Notes under the pieces: generated by a model
The model's database searches: none
Seen by the model: the letters and a program-made list of their open reading frames with translations, nothing else
Told to the model about the DNA's origin: nothing
Part shown: positions 37,001 to 49,982 of the stretch, in pieces
How positions within the stretch are numbered: position 1 is the stretch's first letter
Layout: each line of letters opens with the position of its first letter
Made by a program: the position numbers and the translations under genes
DNA from: Liolophura sinensis
Taxonomy: Eukaryota; Mollusca; Polyplacophora; Chitonida; Chitonidae
NCBI RefSeq assembly: GCF_032854445.1
Contig: NW_027018007.1
Coordinates: 62,001 to 126,000 of the forward strand
DNA length: 64,000 nucleotides
Direction of reading: 5' to 3'

Positions 37001-38428
37001 TTTCCATGGAGTAAGAGCCGTTGCTGGGCACGTGATTATGACATAAATGATCATTCAATTGTCACTACAGCCAAACGTATTGGTTCGGAGAGCAACGCGG
37101 ATTGCACCATTCGATTTCTCGTCACAAAATACGTCGGATTAGCCTCTTACCAGCAGCACTGGAACAGTTTTTCCACTTTTGCATTTTTACCTGGTCTTTT
37201 TGTTAATTGAAATCGGCTACACTGTACTCTGTACAATCGCGACTGGTCATTACTATATTCAACTTTTGACTATAAGTTATGTGCCCTTCGGTAGTCCAGA
37301 AGACCTAAAATCTTTGGCTAAGCCCATTTAACTCACCCAGCAATTGTCTTACTTCTAAGTGCAAGACAATCTCAATGTCTTTATCTACGTGTAGAAAAAC
37401 CACACCATTTGTACATAAAAAACACAAGGTACTTGATACAGTCTGCTGTAAAAAGTACAACTGAACACAGACCCACATTTATAAAGTGCCAAAAGATGCG
37501 GAATGGAGCCAGGTATCGGCAGCTGTTGAAAAAGTGCCAATTTCCCTGGTTTCCATGGAGTAAGAGCCGTTGCTGTGCACGTGATTATGACATAAATGAT
37601 CATTCAATTGTCGCTACAGCCAAACGTATTGGTCGGAGAGCAACGCGGTTTGCACCATTCGATTTCTCGTCACAAAATACGTTGGATTAGCCTCTTACCA
37701 GCAGCACTGGAACAGTTTTTCCACTTTTGCATTTTTACCTGGTCTTTTTGTTAATTGAAATCGGCTACACTGTACTCTGTACAATCGCGACTGGTCATTA
37801 CTATATTCAACTTTTGACTATAAGTTATGTGCCCTTCGGTAGCCCAGAAGACGTCAAATCTTTGGGCTAAGCCCATTTAACTCACCCAGCAATTGCCTTA
37901 CTTCTCAGTCCAAGACAATCTCAATGTCTTTATCTACGTGTAGAAAAACCACACCATTTGTACATAAAAAACACAAGGTACTTGATACAGTCTGCTGTAA
38001 AAAGTACAACTGACCACAGACCCACATTTATAAGGTGCCAAAAGATGCGGAATTGAGCCAGGTATCGGCAGCTGTTGAAAAATTGCCAATTTCCCTGGTT
38101 TCCATGGAGTAAGAGCCGTTGCTGTGCACGTGATTATGACATAAATGATCATTCAATTGTCGCTACAGGCAAAAGTATTGGTCGGAGAGCAACGCGGTTT
38201 TGCACCATTCGATTTGTCGTCACAAAATACGTCGGATTAGCCTCTTACCAGCAGCACTGGAAGAATTTTTCCAATTTTGCGTTTTTGCCTGGTCTTTTTG
38301 TTAATTGATATCGGCTACACTGTACTCTGTACAATCGCGACTGGTCATTACTATATTCAACTTTTGACTATAAGTTATGTGCCATTCGGTAGCCCAGAAG
38401 ATCTGAAATCTTTGGGCTAAGCCATTTA
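34038..38428 (+). repeat. Array domain 8 (L/S alternation)
   Basis: Eight monomers: 34038 L-c-3; 34587 S-c-1 (alternative dyad); 35135 L-c-3; 35684 S-q-4; 36233 L-c-3; 36782 S-c-2; 37331 S-c-3 (gaacacag variant); 37880 S-q-4. L and S alternate three times from 34038 to 37330, a dimer-like rhythm. The L copies at 34038 and 36233 are close relatives, sharing gaaaaagtgcaaat. The S copies share ctcagtccaag. Junction 3, an AatII-type GACGTC, becomes frequent from here on. Confidence 0.88.
34848..34863. other. Alternative dyad in an S-class copy
   Basis: Perfect arms, but the left half of this monomer (34587) is S class with gctgtgcacg. All other carriers are T class. It looks like a recombinant. 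Confidence 0.85.
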
Positions 38429-40626
38429 ACTCACCCAGCAATTGCCTTACTTCTAAGTGCAAGACAATCTCAATGTCTTTATCTACGTGTAGAAAAACCA
38501 CACCATTTGTACATAAAAAACACAAGGTACTTGATACAGTCTGCCGTAAAAAGTACAACTAAACACTGAGCCACATTTATAAGGTGCCAAAGATGCGGAA
38601 TTGGGCCAGGTATCGGCAGCTGTTGAAAAATTGCAATTTCCCTGGTTTCCATGGAGTAAGAGCCGTTGCTGTGCACGTGATTATGAAATAAATGATCATT
38701 CAGGTGTCGCTACAGGCATAAGGATTGGTCGGAGAGCAACGCGGTTTGCACCATTCGATTTGTCGTCACAAAATACGTCGGATTAGCCTCTTACCAGCAG
38801 CACTGGAAAAATTTTTCCAATTTTGCGTTTTTTGCCTGGTCTTTTTGTTAATTGAAATCGGCTACACTGTACTCTGTACAATCGCGACTGGTCATTACTA
38901 TATTCAACTTTTGACTATAAGTTATGTGCCCTTCGGTAGCCCAGAAGACCTAAAATCTTTGTGCTAAGCCCATTTAACTCACCCAGCAATTGCCTTACTT
39001 CTAAGTGCAAGACAATCTCAATGTCTTTATCTACGTGTAGAAAAACCACACCATTTGTACGTGAGAAACACAAGGTACTTGATACAGTCTGCTGTAAAAA
39101 GTACAACTGAACACTGACCAACTTCAGTAAGGTGCCAAAAGATGCGGAATTGAGCCAGGCATCGGCAGCTGTTGAAAAATTGCAAATTTCCCTGGTTTCC
39201 ATGTAGTAAGAGCCGTTGCTGGCCACGTGATTATGACATAAATGATCATTCAATTGTCACTACAGCAAAAAGTATTGGTCGGAGAGCAACGCGGTTTGCA
39301 CCATTCGATTTCTCGTCACAAAATACGTCGGATTAGCCTCTTACCAGCAGCACTGGAACAGTTTTCGCACTTTTGCATTTTTGCCTGGTGTTTTTGTTAA
39401 TTGAAATCGGCTACACTGTACTCTGTACAATCGCGACTGGTCATTACTATATTCAACTTTTGACTATAAGTTATGTGCCCTTTGGTAGCCCAGAAGACGT
39501 CAAATCTTTGGGCTAAGCCCATTTAACTCACCCAGCAATTGCCTTACTTCTAAGTGCAAGACAATCTCAATGTCTTTATCTACGTGTAGAAAAACCACAC
39601 CATTTGTACGTGAGAAACACAAGGTTCTTGATACAGTCTGCTGTAAAAAGTACAACTGACCACAGACCCACATGAATAAGGTGCCAAAAGATGCGGAATT
39701 GAGCCAGGCATCGGCAGCTGTTGAAAAATTGCAAATTTCCCTGGTTTCCATGGAGTAAGAGCCGTTGCTGGGCACGTGATTATGAAATAAATGATCATTC
39801 AATTGTCGCTACAGCCAAACGTATTGGTCGGAGAGCAACGCGGATTGCACCATTCGATTTCTCGTCACAAAATACGTCGGATTAGCCTCTTACCAGCAGC
39901 ACTGGAACAGGTTTTTTCCACTTTTGCATTTTTGCCTGGTCTTTTTGTTAATTGAAATCGGCTACACTGTACTCTGTACAATCGCGACTGGTCATTACTA
40001 TATTCAACTTTTGACTATAAGTTATGTGCCCTTCGGTAGCCCAGAAGACCTGAAATCTTTGGGCTAAGCCCATTTAACTCACCCAGCAATTGTCTTACTT
40101 CTAAGTGCAAGACAATCTCAATGTCTTTATCTACGTGTAGAAAAACCACACCATTTGTACATAAAAAACACAAGGTACTTAATACAGTCTGCTGTAAAAA
40201 AGTACAACTAAACACTGACCCACTTCAGTAAGGTGCCAAAAGATGCGGAATTGAGCCAGGCATCGGCAGCTGTTGAAAAATTGCAAATTTCCCTGGTTTC
40301 CATGGAGTAAGAGCCGTTGCTGGGCACGTGATTATGACATAAATGATCATTCAAATGTCACTAACAGCCAAAAGTATTGGTCGGAGAGCAACGCGGTTTG
40401 CACCATTCGATTTCTCGTTACAAAATACGTCGATTAGCCTCTTACCAGCAGCACTGGAACAGTTTTCGCACTTTTGCATTTTTGCCTGGTCTTTTTGTTA
40501 ATTGAAATCGGCTACACTGTACTCTGTACAATCGCGACTGGTCATTACTATATTCAACTTTTGACTATAAGTTATGTGCCCTTCGGTAGCCCAGAAGACC
40601 TGAAATCTTTGGGCCAAGCCCATTTA
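38429..40626 (+). repeat. Tetramer A, copy 1
   Basis: Rare variants shared with copy 2: caggtgtcgctacaggcata (38701), tttgtgctaag (38958), ctggccacgtg (39218), cctggtgttttt (39384), cctttggtag (39478) and gattatgaaat (39779). Confidence 0.92.
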
Positions 40627-42827
40627 ACTCACCCAGCAATTGTCTTACTTCTAAGTGCAAGACAATCTCAATGTCTTTATCTACGTGTAGAAAAACAACA
40701 CCATTTGTACGTGAAAAACACAAGGTACTTGATACAGTCTGCTGTAAAAAGTACAACTAAACACTGACCCACATTTATAAGGTGCCAAAAGATGCGGAAT
40801 TGGGCCAGGTATTGGCAGCTGTTGAAAATTTGCCAATTTCCCTGGTTTCCATGGAGTAAGAGCCGTTGCTGTGCACGTGATTATGAAATAAATGATCATT
40901 CAGGTGTCGCTACAGGCATAAGGATTGGTCGGAGAGCAACGCGGTTTTGCACCATTCGATTTGTCGTCACAAAATACGTCGGATTAGCCTCTTACCAGCA
41001 GCACTGGAAAAATTTTTCCAATTTTGCGTTTTTTGCCTGGTCTTTTTGTTAATTGAAATCGGCTACACTGTACTCTGTACAATCGCGACTGGTCATTACT
41101 ATATTCAACTTTTGACTATAAGTTATGTGCCCTTCGGTAGCCCAGAAGACCTAAAATCTTTGTGCTAAGCCCATTTAACTCACCCAGCAATTGCCTTACT
41201 TCTAAGTGCAAGACAATCTCAATGTCTTTATCTACGTGTAGAAAAACCACACCATTTGTACGTGAGAAACACAAGGTACTTGATACAGTCTGCTGTAAAA
41301 AGTACAACTGAACACTGACCAACTTCAGTAAGGTGCCAAAAGATGCGGAATTGAGCCAGGCATCGGCAGCTGTTGAAAAATTGTAAATTTCCCTGGTTTC
41401 CATGGAGTAAGAGCCGTTGCTGGCCACGTGATTATGACATAAATGATCATTCAATTGTCACTACAGCAAAAAGTATTGGTCGGAGAGCAACGCGGGTTTG
41501 CACCATTCGATTTCTCGTCACAAAATACGTCGGATTAGCCTCTTACCAGCAGCACTGGAACAGTTTTCGCACTTTTGCATTTTTGCCTGGTGTTTTTGTT
41601 AATTGAAATCGGCTACACTGTACTCTGTACAATCGCGACTGGTCATTACTATATTCAACTTTTGACTATAAGTTATGTGCCCTTTGGTAGCCCAGAAGAC
41701 GTCAAATCTTTGGGCTAAGCCCATTTAACTCACCCAGCAATTGCCTTACTTCTAAGTGCAAGACAATCTCAATGTCTTTATCTACGTGTAGAAAAACCAC
41801 ACCATTTGTACGTGAGAAACACAAGGTTCTTGATACAGTCTGCTGTAAAAAGTACAACTGACCACAGACCCACATGAATAAGGTGCCAAAAGATGCGGAA
41901 TTGAGCCAGGCATCGGCAGCTGTTGAAAAATTGCAAATTTCCCTGGTTTCCATGGAGTAAGAGCCGTTGCTGGGCACGTGATTATGAAATAAATGATCAT
42001 TCAATTGTCGCTACAGCCAAACGTATTGGTCGGAGAGCAACGCGGATTGCACCATTCGATTTCTCGTCACAAAATACGTCGGATTAGCCTCTTACCAGCA
42101 GCACTGGAACAGTTTTTCCACTTTTGCATTTTTGCCTGGTCTTTTTGTTAATTGAAATCGGCTACACTGTACTCTGTACAATCGCGACTGGTCATTACTA
42201 TATTCAACTTTTGACTATAAGTTATGTGCCCTTCGGTAGCCCAGAAGACCTGAAATCTTTGGGCTAAGCCCATTTAACTCACCCAGCAATTGTCTTACTT
42301 CTAAGTGCAAGACAATCTCAATGTCTTTATCTACGTGTAGAAAAACCACACCATTTGTACATAAAAAACACAAGGTACTTAATACAGTCTGCTGTAAAAA
42401 GTACAACTAAACACTGACCCACTTCAGTAAGGTGCCAAAAGATGCGGAATTGAGCCAGGCATCGGCAGCTGTTGAAAAATTGCAAATTTCCCTGGTTTCC
42501 ATGGAGTAAGAGCCGTTGCTGGGCACGTGATTATGACATAAATGATCATTCACAATTGTCGCTACAGGCAAAAGTATTGGTCGGAGAGCAACGCGGTTTG
42601 CACCATTCGATTTCTCGTCACAAAATACGTCGGATTAGCCTCTTACCAGCAGCACTGGAACAGTTTTCGCACTTTTGCATTTTTGCCTGGTCTTTTTGTT
42701 AATTGAAATCGGCTACACTGTACTCTGTACAATCGCGACTGGTCATTACTATATTCAACTTTTGACTATAAGTTATGTGCCCTTCGGTAGCCCAGAAGAC
42801 GTCAAATCTTTGGGCTAAGCCCATTTA
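40627..42827 (+). repeat. Tetramer A, copy 2
   Basis: The same rare variants appear about 2200 bp later (40901, 41159, 41420, 41588, 41680, 41981). Differences from copy 1 include catggag against catgtag (39202) and the last junction, gacgtc here against gggcc in copy 1. Confidence 0.92.
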
Positions 42828-45574
42828 ACTCACCCAGCAATTGCCTTACTTCTAAGTGCAAGACAATCTCAATGTCTTTATCTACGTGTAGAAAAACCAC
42901 ACCATTTGTACGTGAAAAACACAAGGTTCTTGATACAGTCTGCTGTGAAAAGTACAACTGAACACTGACCAACTTCAGTAAGGGTGCCAAAAGATGCGGA
43001 ATTGAGCCAGGCATCGGCAGCTGTTGAAAAATTGCAAACTTCCCTGGTTTCCATGGAGTAAGAGCCGTTGCTGGGCACGTGATTATGACATAAATGATCA
43101 TTCAATTGTCACTACAGCCAAAAGTATTGGTCGGAGAGCAACGCGGTTTGCACCATTCGATTTCTCGTCACAAAATACGTCGGATTAGCCTCTTACCAGC
43201 AGCACTGGAACAGTTTTTCCACTTTTGCATTTTTGCCTGGTCTTTTTGTTAATTGAAATCGGCTACACTGTACTCTGTACAATCGCGACTGGTCATTACT
43301 ATATTCAACTTTTGACTATAAGTTATGTGCCCTTCGGTAGCCCAGAAGACCTGAAATCTTTGGGCTAAGCCCATTTAACTCACCCAGCAATTGTCTTACT
43401 TCTAAGTCCAAGACAATCTCAATGTCTTTATCTACGTGTAGAAAAACCACACCATTTGTACGTGAGAAACACAAGGTTCTTGATACAGTCTGCTGTAAAA
43501 AGTACAACTGACCACAGACCCACATGAATAAGGTGCCAAAAGATGCGGATTGAGCCAGGCATCGGCAGCTGTTGAAAAATTGCAAATTTCCCTGGTTTCC
43601 ATGGAGTAAGAGCCGTTGCTGGGCACGTGATTATGCCATAAATGATCATTCAATTGTCGCTACAGCCAAAAGTATTGGTTAGAGAGCAACGCGGATTGCA
43701 CCATTCGATTTCTCGTTACAAAATACGTCGGATTGGCCTTTTACCAGCAGCACTGGAACAGTTTTTCCACTTTTGCATTTTTGCCTGGTCTTTTTGTTAA
43801 TTGAAATCGGCTACACTGTACTCTGTACAATCGCGACTGGTCATTACTATATTCAACTTTTGACTATAAGTTATGTGCCCTTCGGTAGCCCAGAAGACCT
43901 GAAATCTTTGGGCTAAGCCCATTTAACTCACCCAGCAATTGTCTTACTTCTAAGTCCAAGAGAATCTCAAAGTCTTTATCTACGTGTAGAAAAACCACAC
44001 CATTTGTACGTGAAAAACACAAGGTACTTGATACAGTCTGCTGTAAAAAGTACAACTGACCACAGACCCACATCAATAAGGTGCCAAAAGATGCGGATTG
44101 AGCCAGGCATCGGCAGCTGTTGAAAAATTGCAAATTTCCCTGGTTTCCATGGAGTAAGAGCCGTTGCCGGCACGTGATTATGACATAAATGATCATTCAA
44201 TTGTCGCTACAGATAAACGTATTGGTCGGAGAGCAACGCGGATTGCACCATTCGATTTCTCGTCACAAAATACGTCGGATTAGCCTCTTACCAGCAGGCA
44301 CTGGAACAGTTTTTCCACTTTTGCATTTTTGCCTGGTCTTTTTGTTAATTGAAATCGGCTACACTGTACTCTGTACAATCGCGACTGGTCATTACTATAT
44401 TCAACTTTTGACTATAAGTTATGTGCCCTTCGGTAGCCCAGAAGACCTAAAATCTTTGGGCTAAGCCCATTTAACTCACCCAGCAATTGTCTTACTTCTA
44501 AGTGCAAGACAATCTCAATGTCTTTATCTACGTGTAGAAAAACCACACCATTTGTACGTGAGAAACACAAGGTTCTTGATACAGTCTGCTGTAAAAAGTA
44601 CAACTGACCACAGACCCACATGAATAAGGTGCCAAAAGATGCGGAATTGAGCCAGGCATCGGCAGCTGTTGAAAAAATTGCAAATTTCCCTGGTTTCCAT
44701 GGAGTAAGAGCCGTTGCTGGGCACGTGATTATGCCATAAATGATCATTCAATTGTCGCTACAGCCAAAAGTATTGGTCAGAGAGCAACGCAGATTGCACC
44801 ATTCGATTTCTCGTCACAAAATACGTCGGATTAGCCTTTTACCAGCAGCACTGGAACAGTTTTTCCACTTTTGCATTTTTGCCTGGTCTTTTTGTTAATT
44901 GAAATCGGCTACACTGTACTCTGTACAATCGCGACTGGTCATTACTATATTCAACTTTTGACTATAAGTTATGTGCCCTTCGGTAGCCCAGAAGACCTGA
45001 AATCTTTGGGCTAAGCCCATTTAACTCACCCAGCAATTGTCTTACTTCTAAGTGCAAGACAATCTCAATGTCTTTATCTACGTGTAGAAAAACCACACCC
45101 ATTTGTACGTGAAAAACACAAGGTACTTGATACAGTCTGCTGTAAAAAGTACAACTGACCACAGACCCACATGAATAAGGTGCCAAAAGATGCGGAATTG
45201 AGCCAGGCATCGGCAGCTGTTGAAAAATTGCAAATTTCCCTGGTTTCCATGGAGTAAGAGCCGTTGCCGGGGCACGTGATTATGACATAAATGATCATTC
45301 AATTGTCGCTACAGCCAAACGTATTGGTCGGAGAGCAACGCGGATTGCACCATTCGATTTCTCGTCACAAAATACGTCGGATTAGCCTCTTACCAGCAGC
45401 ACTGGAACAGTTTTTCCACTTTTGCATTTTTGCCTGGTCTTTTTGTTAATTGAAATCGGCTACACTGTACTCTGTACAATCGCGACTGGTCATTACTATA
45501 TTCAACTTTTGACTATAAGTTATGTGCCCTTCGGTAGCCCAGAAGACCTGAAATCTTTGGGCTAAGCCCATTTA
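42828..45574 (+). repeat. Array domain 10 (P-rich)
   Basis: Five monomers: 42828 N-c-1; 43378 P-c-1; 43926 P-c-2 (catcaataag form); 44474 P-c-1; 45024 P-c-1. Single-base indels are frequent (for example gatgcggattg near 43547 and 44094, gcaggcactgg near 44295, cacacccattt near 45095). The order N, P, P-c-2 resembles 54918-56564. Confidence 0.88.
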
Positions 45575-46166
45575 ACTCACCCAGCAATTGTCTTACTTCT
45601 AAGTGCAAGACAATCTCAATGTCTTTATCTACGTGTAGAAAAAACCACACCATTTGAACATAAAAAACACAAGGTACTTGATACAGTCTGCTGTAAAAAG
45701 TACAACTAAACACTGACCCACATTTATAAGGTGCCAAAAGATGCCGAATTGGGCCAGGTATCGGCAGCTGTTGAAAAATTGCCAATTTCCCTGGTTTCCA
45801 TGGAGTAAGAGCCGTTGCTGGGCACGTGATTATGACATAAATGATCATTCAATTGTCGCTACAGGCAAAAGTATTGGTCGGAGAGAGCAACGCGGTTTGC
45901 ACCATTCGATTTCTCGTCACAAAATACGTCGGATTAGCCTCTTACCAGCAGCACTGGAACAGTTTTCGCACTTTTGCATTTTTGCCTGGTCTTTTTGTTA
46001 ATTGAAATCGGCTACACTGTACTCTGTACAATCGCGACTGGTCATTACTATATTCAACTTTTGACTATAAGTTATGTGCCCTTCGGTAGCCCAGAAGACG
46101 TCAAATCTTTGGGCTAAGCCCATTTAACTCACCCAGCAATTGCCTTACTTCTAAGTGCAAGACAAT

Positions 46167-46190
46167 CTCAATGTCTTTCTCAATGTCTTT
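46167..46190 (+). repeat. 12 bp tandem duplication within a monomer
   Basis: CTCAATGTCTTT occurs twice in succession, enlarging the copy at 46127 to 560 bp. It repeats one arm of the AAGACA/TGTCTT inverted repeat. The sister copy in tetramer B lacks it. Confidence 0.9.
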
Positions 46191-47496
46191 ATCTACGTGT
46201 AGAAAAACCACACCATTTGTACGTGAAAAACACAAGGTTCTTGATACAGTCTGCTGTGAAAAGTACAACTGAACACTGACCAACTTCAGTAAGGTGCCAA
46301 AAGATGCGAATTGAGCCAGGCATCGGCAGCTGTTGAAAAATTGCAAACTTCCCTGGTTTCCATGGAGTAAGAGCCGTTGCTGGGCACGTGATTATGACAT
46401 AAATGATCATTGAATTGTCACTACAGCCAAAAGTATTGGTCGGAGAGCAACGCGGTTTGCACCATTCGATTTCTCGTCACAAAATACGTCGGATTAGCCT
46501 CTTACCAGCAGCACTGGAACAGTTTTCGCACTTTTGCATTTTTGCCTGGTCTTTTTGTTAATTGAAATCGGCTACACTGTAATCTGTACAATCGCGACTG
46601 GTCATTACTATATTCAACTTTTGACCATAAGTTATGTGCCCTTCGGTAGCCCAGAAGACCTGAAATCTTTGGGCTAAGCCCATTTAACTCACCCAGCAAT
46701 TGCCTTACTTCTAAGTGCAAGACAATCTCAATGTCTTTATCTAAGTGTAGAAAAACCACACCATTTGTACGTGATAAACACAAGGTACTTGATACAGTCT
46801 GCTGTAAAAAGTACAACTGAACACTGACCCACTTCAGTATGGTGCCAAAAGATGCGGAATTGAGCCAGGCATCGGCAGCTGTTGAAAAATTGCAAATTTC
46901 CCTGGTTTCCATGGAGTAAGAGTCGTTGCCGGGCACGTGATTATGACATAAATGATCATTCAATTGACACTACAGCCAAAAGAATTGGTCGGAGAGCAAC
47001 GCGGTTTGCACCATTCGATTTCTCGTTACAAAATACGTCGGATTAGCCTCTTACCAGCAGCACTGGAACAGTTTTTCCACTTTTGCATTTTTGCCTGGTC
47101 TTTTTGTTAATTGAAATCGGCTACACTGTACTCTGTACAATCGCGACTGGTCATTACTATATTCAACTTTTGACTATAAGTTATGTGCCCTTCGGTAGCC
47201 CAGAAGACCTGAAATCTTTGGGCTAAGCCCATTTAACTCACCCAGCAATTGTCTTACTTCTAAGTGCAAGACAATCTCAATGTCTTTATCTACGTGTAGA
47301 AAAACCACACCATTTGTACATAAAAAACACAAGGTACTTGATACAGTCTGCTGTAAAAAGTACAACTAAACACTGACCCACATTTATAAGGTGCCAAAAG
47401 ATGCGGAATTGAGCCAGGCATCGGCAGCTGTTGAAAAATTGCAAATTTCCCTGGTTTCCATGGAGTAAGAGCCGTTGCTGGGCACGTGATTATGAC

Positions 47497-47512
47497 ATCA
47501 ATATTCATTGAT
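47497..47512. other. Alternative dyad ATCAAT-ATTC-ATTGAT
   Basis: Perfect arms in the last monomer (47236) of the first tetramer of domain 11, followed by one extra T. Confidence 0.85.
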
Positions 47513-47785
47513 TTTGTCGCTACAGCCAAAAATATTGGTCGGAGAGCAACGCGGTTTGCACCATTCGATTTCTCGTCACAAAATACGTCGGATTAGCCTC
47601 TTAACAGCAGCACTGGAACAGTTTTCGCACTTTTGCATTTTTGCCTGGTCTTTTTGTTAATTGAAATCGGCTACACTGTACTCTGTACAATCGCGACTGG
47701 TCATTACTATATTCAACTTTTGACTATAAGTTATGTGCCCTTCGGTAGCCCAGAAGACGTCAAATCTTTGGGCTAAGCCCATTTA

Positions 47786-49982
47786 ACTCACCCAGCAATT
47801 GTCTTACTTCTAAGTCCAAGACAATCTCAATGTCTTTATCTACGTGTAGAAAAACCACACCATTTGAACATAAAAAACACAAGGTACTTGATACAGTCTG
47901 CTGTAAAAAGTACAACTAAACACTGACCCACATTTATAAGGTGCCAAAAGATGCGGAATTGGGCCAGGTATCGGCAGCTGTTGAAAAATTGCCAATTTCC
48001 CTGGTTTCCATGGAGTAAGAGCCGTTGCTGTGCACGTGATTATGACATAAATGATCATTCAATTGTCGCTACAGGCAAAAGTATTGGTCGGAGAGCAACG
48101 CGGTTTGCACCATTCGATTTCTCGTCACAAAATACGTCGGATTAGCCTCTTACCAGCAGCACTGGAACAGTTTTCGCACTTTTGCATTTTTGCCTGGTCT
48201 TTTTGTTAATTGAAATCGGCTACACTGTACTCTGTACAATCGCGACTGGTCATTACTATATTCAACTTTTGACTACAAGTTATGTGCCCTTCGGTAGCCC
48301 AGAAGACGTCAAATCTTTGGGCTAAGCCCATTTAACTCACCCAGCAATTGCCTTACTTCTAAGTGCAAGACAATCTCAATGTCTTTATCTACGTGTAGAA
48401 AAAACCACACCATTTGTACGTGAAAAACACAAGGTTCTTGATACAGTCTGCTGTGAAAAGTACAACTGAACACTGACCAACTTCAGTAAGGTGCCAAAAG
48501 ATGCGGAATTGAGCCAGGCATCGGCAGCTGTTGAAAAATTGCAAACTTCCCTGGTTTCCATGGAGTAAGAGCCGTTGCTGGGCACGTGATTATGACATAA
48601 ATGATCATTGAATTGTCACTACAGCCAAAAGTATTGGTCGGAGAGCAACGCGGTTTGCACCATTCGATTTCTCGTCACAAAATACGTCGGATTAGCCTCT
48701 TACCAGCAGCACTGGAACAGTTTTCGCACTTTTGCATTTTTGCCTGGTCTTTTTGTTAATTGAAATCGGCTACACTGTACTCTGTACAATCGCGACTGGT
48801 CATTACTATATTCAACTTTTGACCATAAGTTATGTGCCCTTCGGTAGCCCAGAAGACCTGAAATCTTTGGGCTAAGCCCATTTAACTCACCCAGCAATTG
48901 CCTTACTTCTAAGTGCAAGACAATCTCAATGTCTTTATCTACGTGTAGAAAAACCACACCATTTGTACGTGATAAACACAAGGTACTTGATACAGTCTGC
49001 TGTAAAAAGTACAACTGAACACTGACCCACTTCAGTATGGTGCCAAAAGATGCGGAATTGAGCCAGGCATCGGCAGCTGTTGAAAAATTGCAAATTTCCC
49101 TGGTTTCCATGGAGTAAGAGCCGTTGCCGGGCACGTGATTATGACATAAATGATCATTCAATTGACACTACAGCCAAAAGAATTGGTCGGAGAGCAACGC
49201 GGTTTGCACCATTCGATTTCTCGTTACAAAATACGTCGGATTAGCCTCTTACCAGCAGCACTGGAACAGTTTTTCCACTTTTGCATTTTTGCCTGGTCTT
49301 TTTGTTAATTGAAATCGGCTACACTGTACTCTGTACAATCGCGACTGGTCATTACTATATTCAACTTTTGACTATAAGTTATGTGCCCTTCGGTAGCCCA
49401 GAAGACCTGAAATCTTTGGGCTAAGCCCATTTAACTCACCCAGCAATTGTCTTACTTCTAAGTGCAAGACAATCTCAATGTCTTTATCTACGTGTAGAAA
49501 AACCACACCATTTGTACATAAAAAACACAAGGTACTTGATACAGTCTGCTGTAAAAAGTACAACTAAACACTGACCCACATTTATAAGGTGCCAAAAGAT
49601 GCGGAATTGAGCCAGGCATCGGCAGCTGTTGAAAAATTGCAAATTTCCCTGGTTTCCATGGAGTAAGAGCCGTTGCTGGGCACGTGATTATGACATCAAT
49701 ATTCATTGATTTGTCGCTACAGCCAAAAGTATTGGTCGGAGAGCAACGCGGATTGCACCATTCGATTTCTCGTCACAAAATACGTCGGATTAGCCTCTTA
49801 ACAGCAGCACTGGAACAGTTTTCGCACTTTTGCATTTTTGCCTGGTCTTTTTGTTAATTGAAATCGGCTACACTGTACTCTGTACAATCGCGACTGGTCA
49901 TTACTATATTCAACTTTTGACTATAAGTTATGTGCCCTTCGGTAGCCCAGAAGACCTGAAATCTTTGGGCTAAGCCCATTTA
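47786..49982 (+). repeat. Tetramer B, copy 2
   Basis: Repeats copy 1 at about 2198 bp distance, with the same rare variants (48451, 48542, 48606, 48820, 48970, 49033, 49162-49185, 49798). It lacks the 12 bp duplication and ends in junction 1 where copy 1 has junction 3. Confidence 0.92.
49695..49710. other. Alternative dyad ATCAAT-ATTC-ATTGAT
   Basis: Perfect arms in the matching monomer (49434) of the second tetramer, 2198 bp after the copy at 47497. Confidence 0.85.

Larger units (their letters stand above)
38429..42827 (+). repeat. Array domain 9 (tandem tetramer duplication)
   Basis: Eight monomers forming two consecutive four-monomer blocks: 38429 T-q-2; 38977 N-g-3; 39526 P-c-1; 40077 L-g-5; then 40627 T-q-2; 41178 N-g-3; 41728 P-c-1; 42277 L-g-3. 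The two blocks agree at many otherwise rare variants and differ mainly in indels and in the last junction. Confidence 0.93.
45575..47785 (+). repeat. Tetramer B, copy 1
   Basis: Rare variants shared with copy 2: gctgtgaaaag (46252), caaacttccc (46344), tcattgaattg (46408), ttgaccataag (46621), gtgataaac (46771), cagtatggtg (46835), ttgacactac plus aagaattgg (46965-46987) and cttaacagcag (47600). It also carries the 12 bp duplication at 46167-46190. Confidence 0.92.
45575..49982 (+). repeat. Array domain 11 (second tandem tetramer duplication)
   Basis: Eight monomers in two blocks of four: 45575 T-g-3; 46127 N-g-1; 46687 L-c-1; 47236 T-g-3 (alternative dyad); then 47786 T-g-3; 48335 N-g-1; 48885 L-c-1; 49434 T-g-1 (alternative dyad). 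The order and private variants match between blocks. The first N copy has a 12 bp internal duplication, which accounts for most of the size difference (2211 against 2197 bp). Confidence 0.93.
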
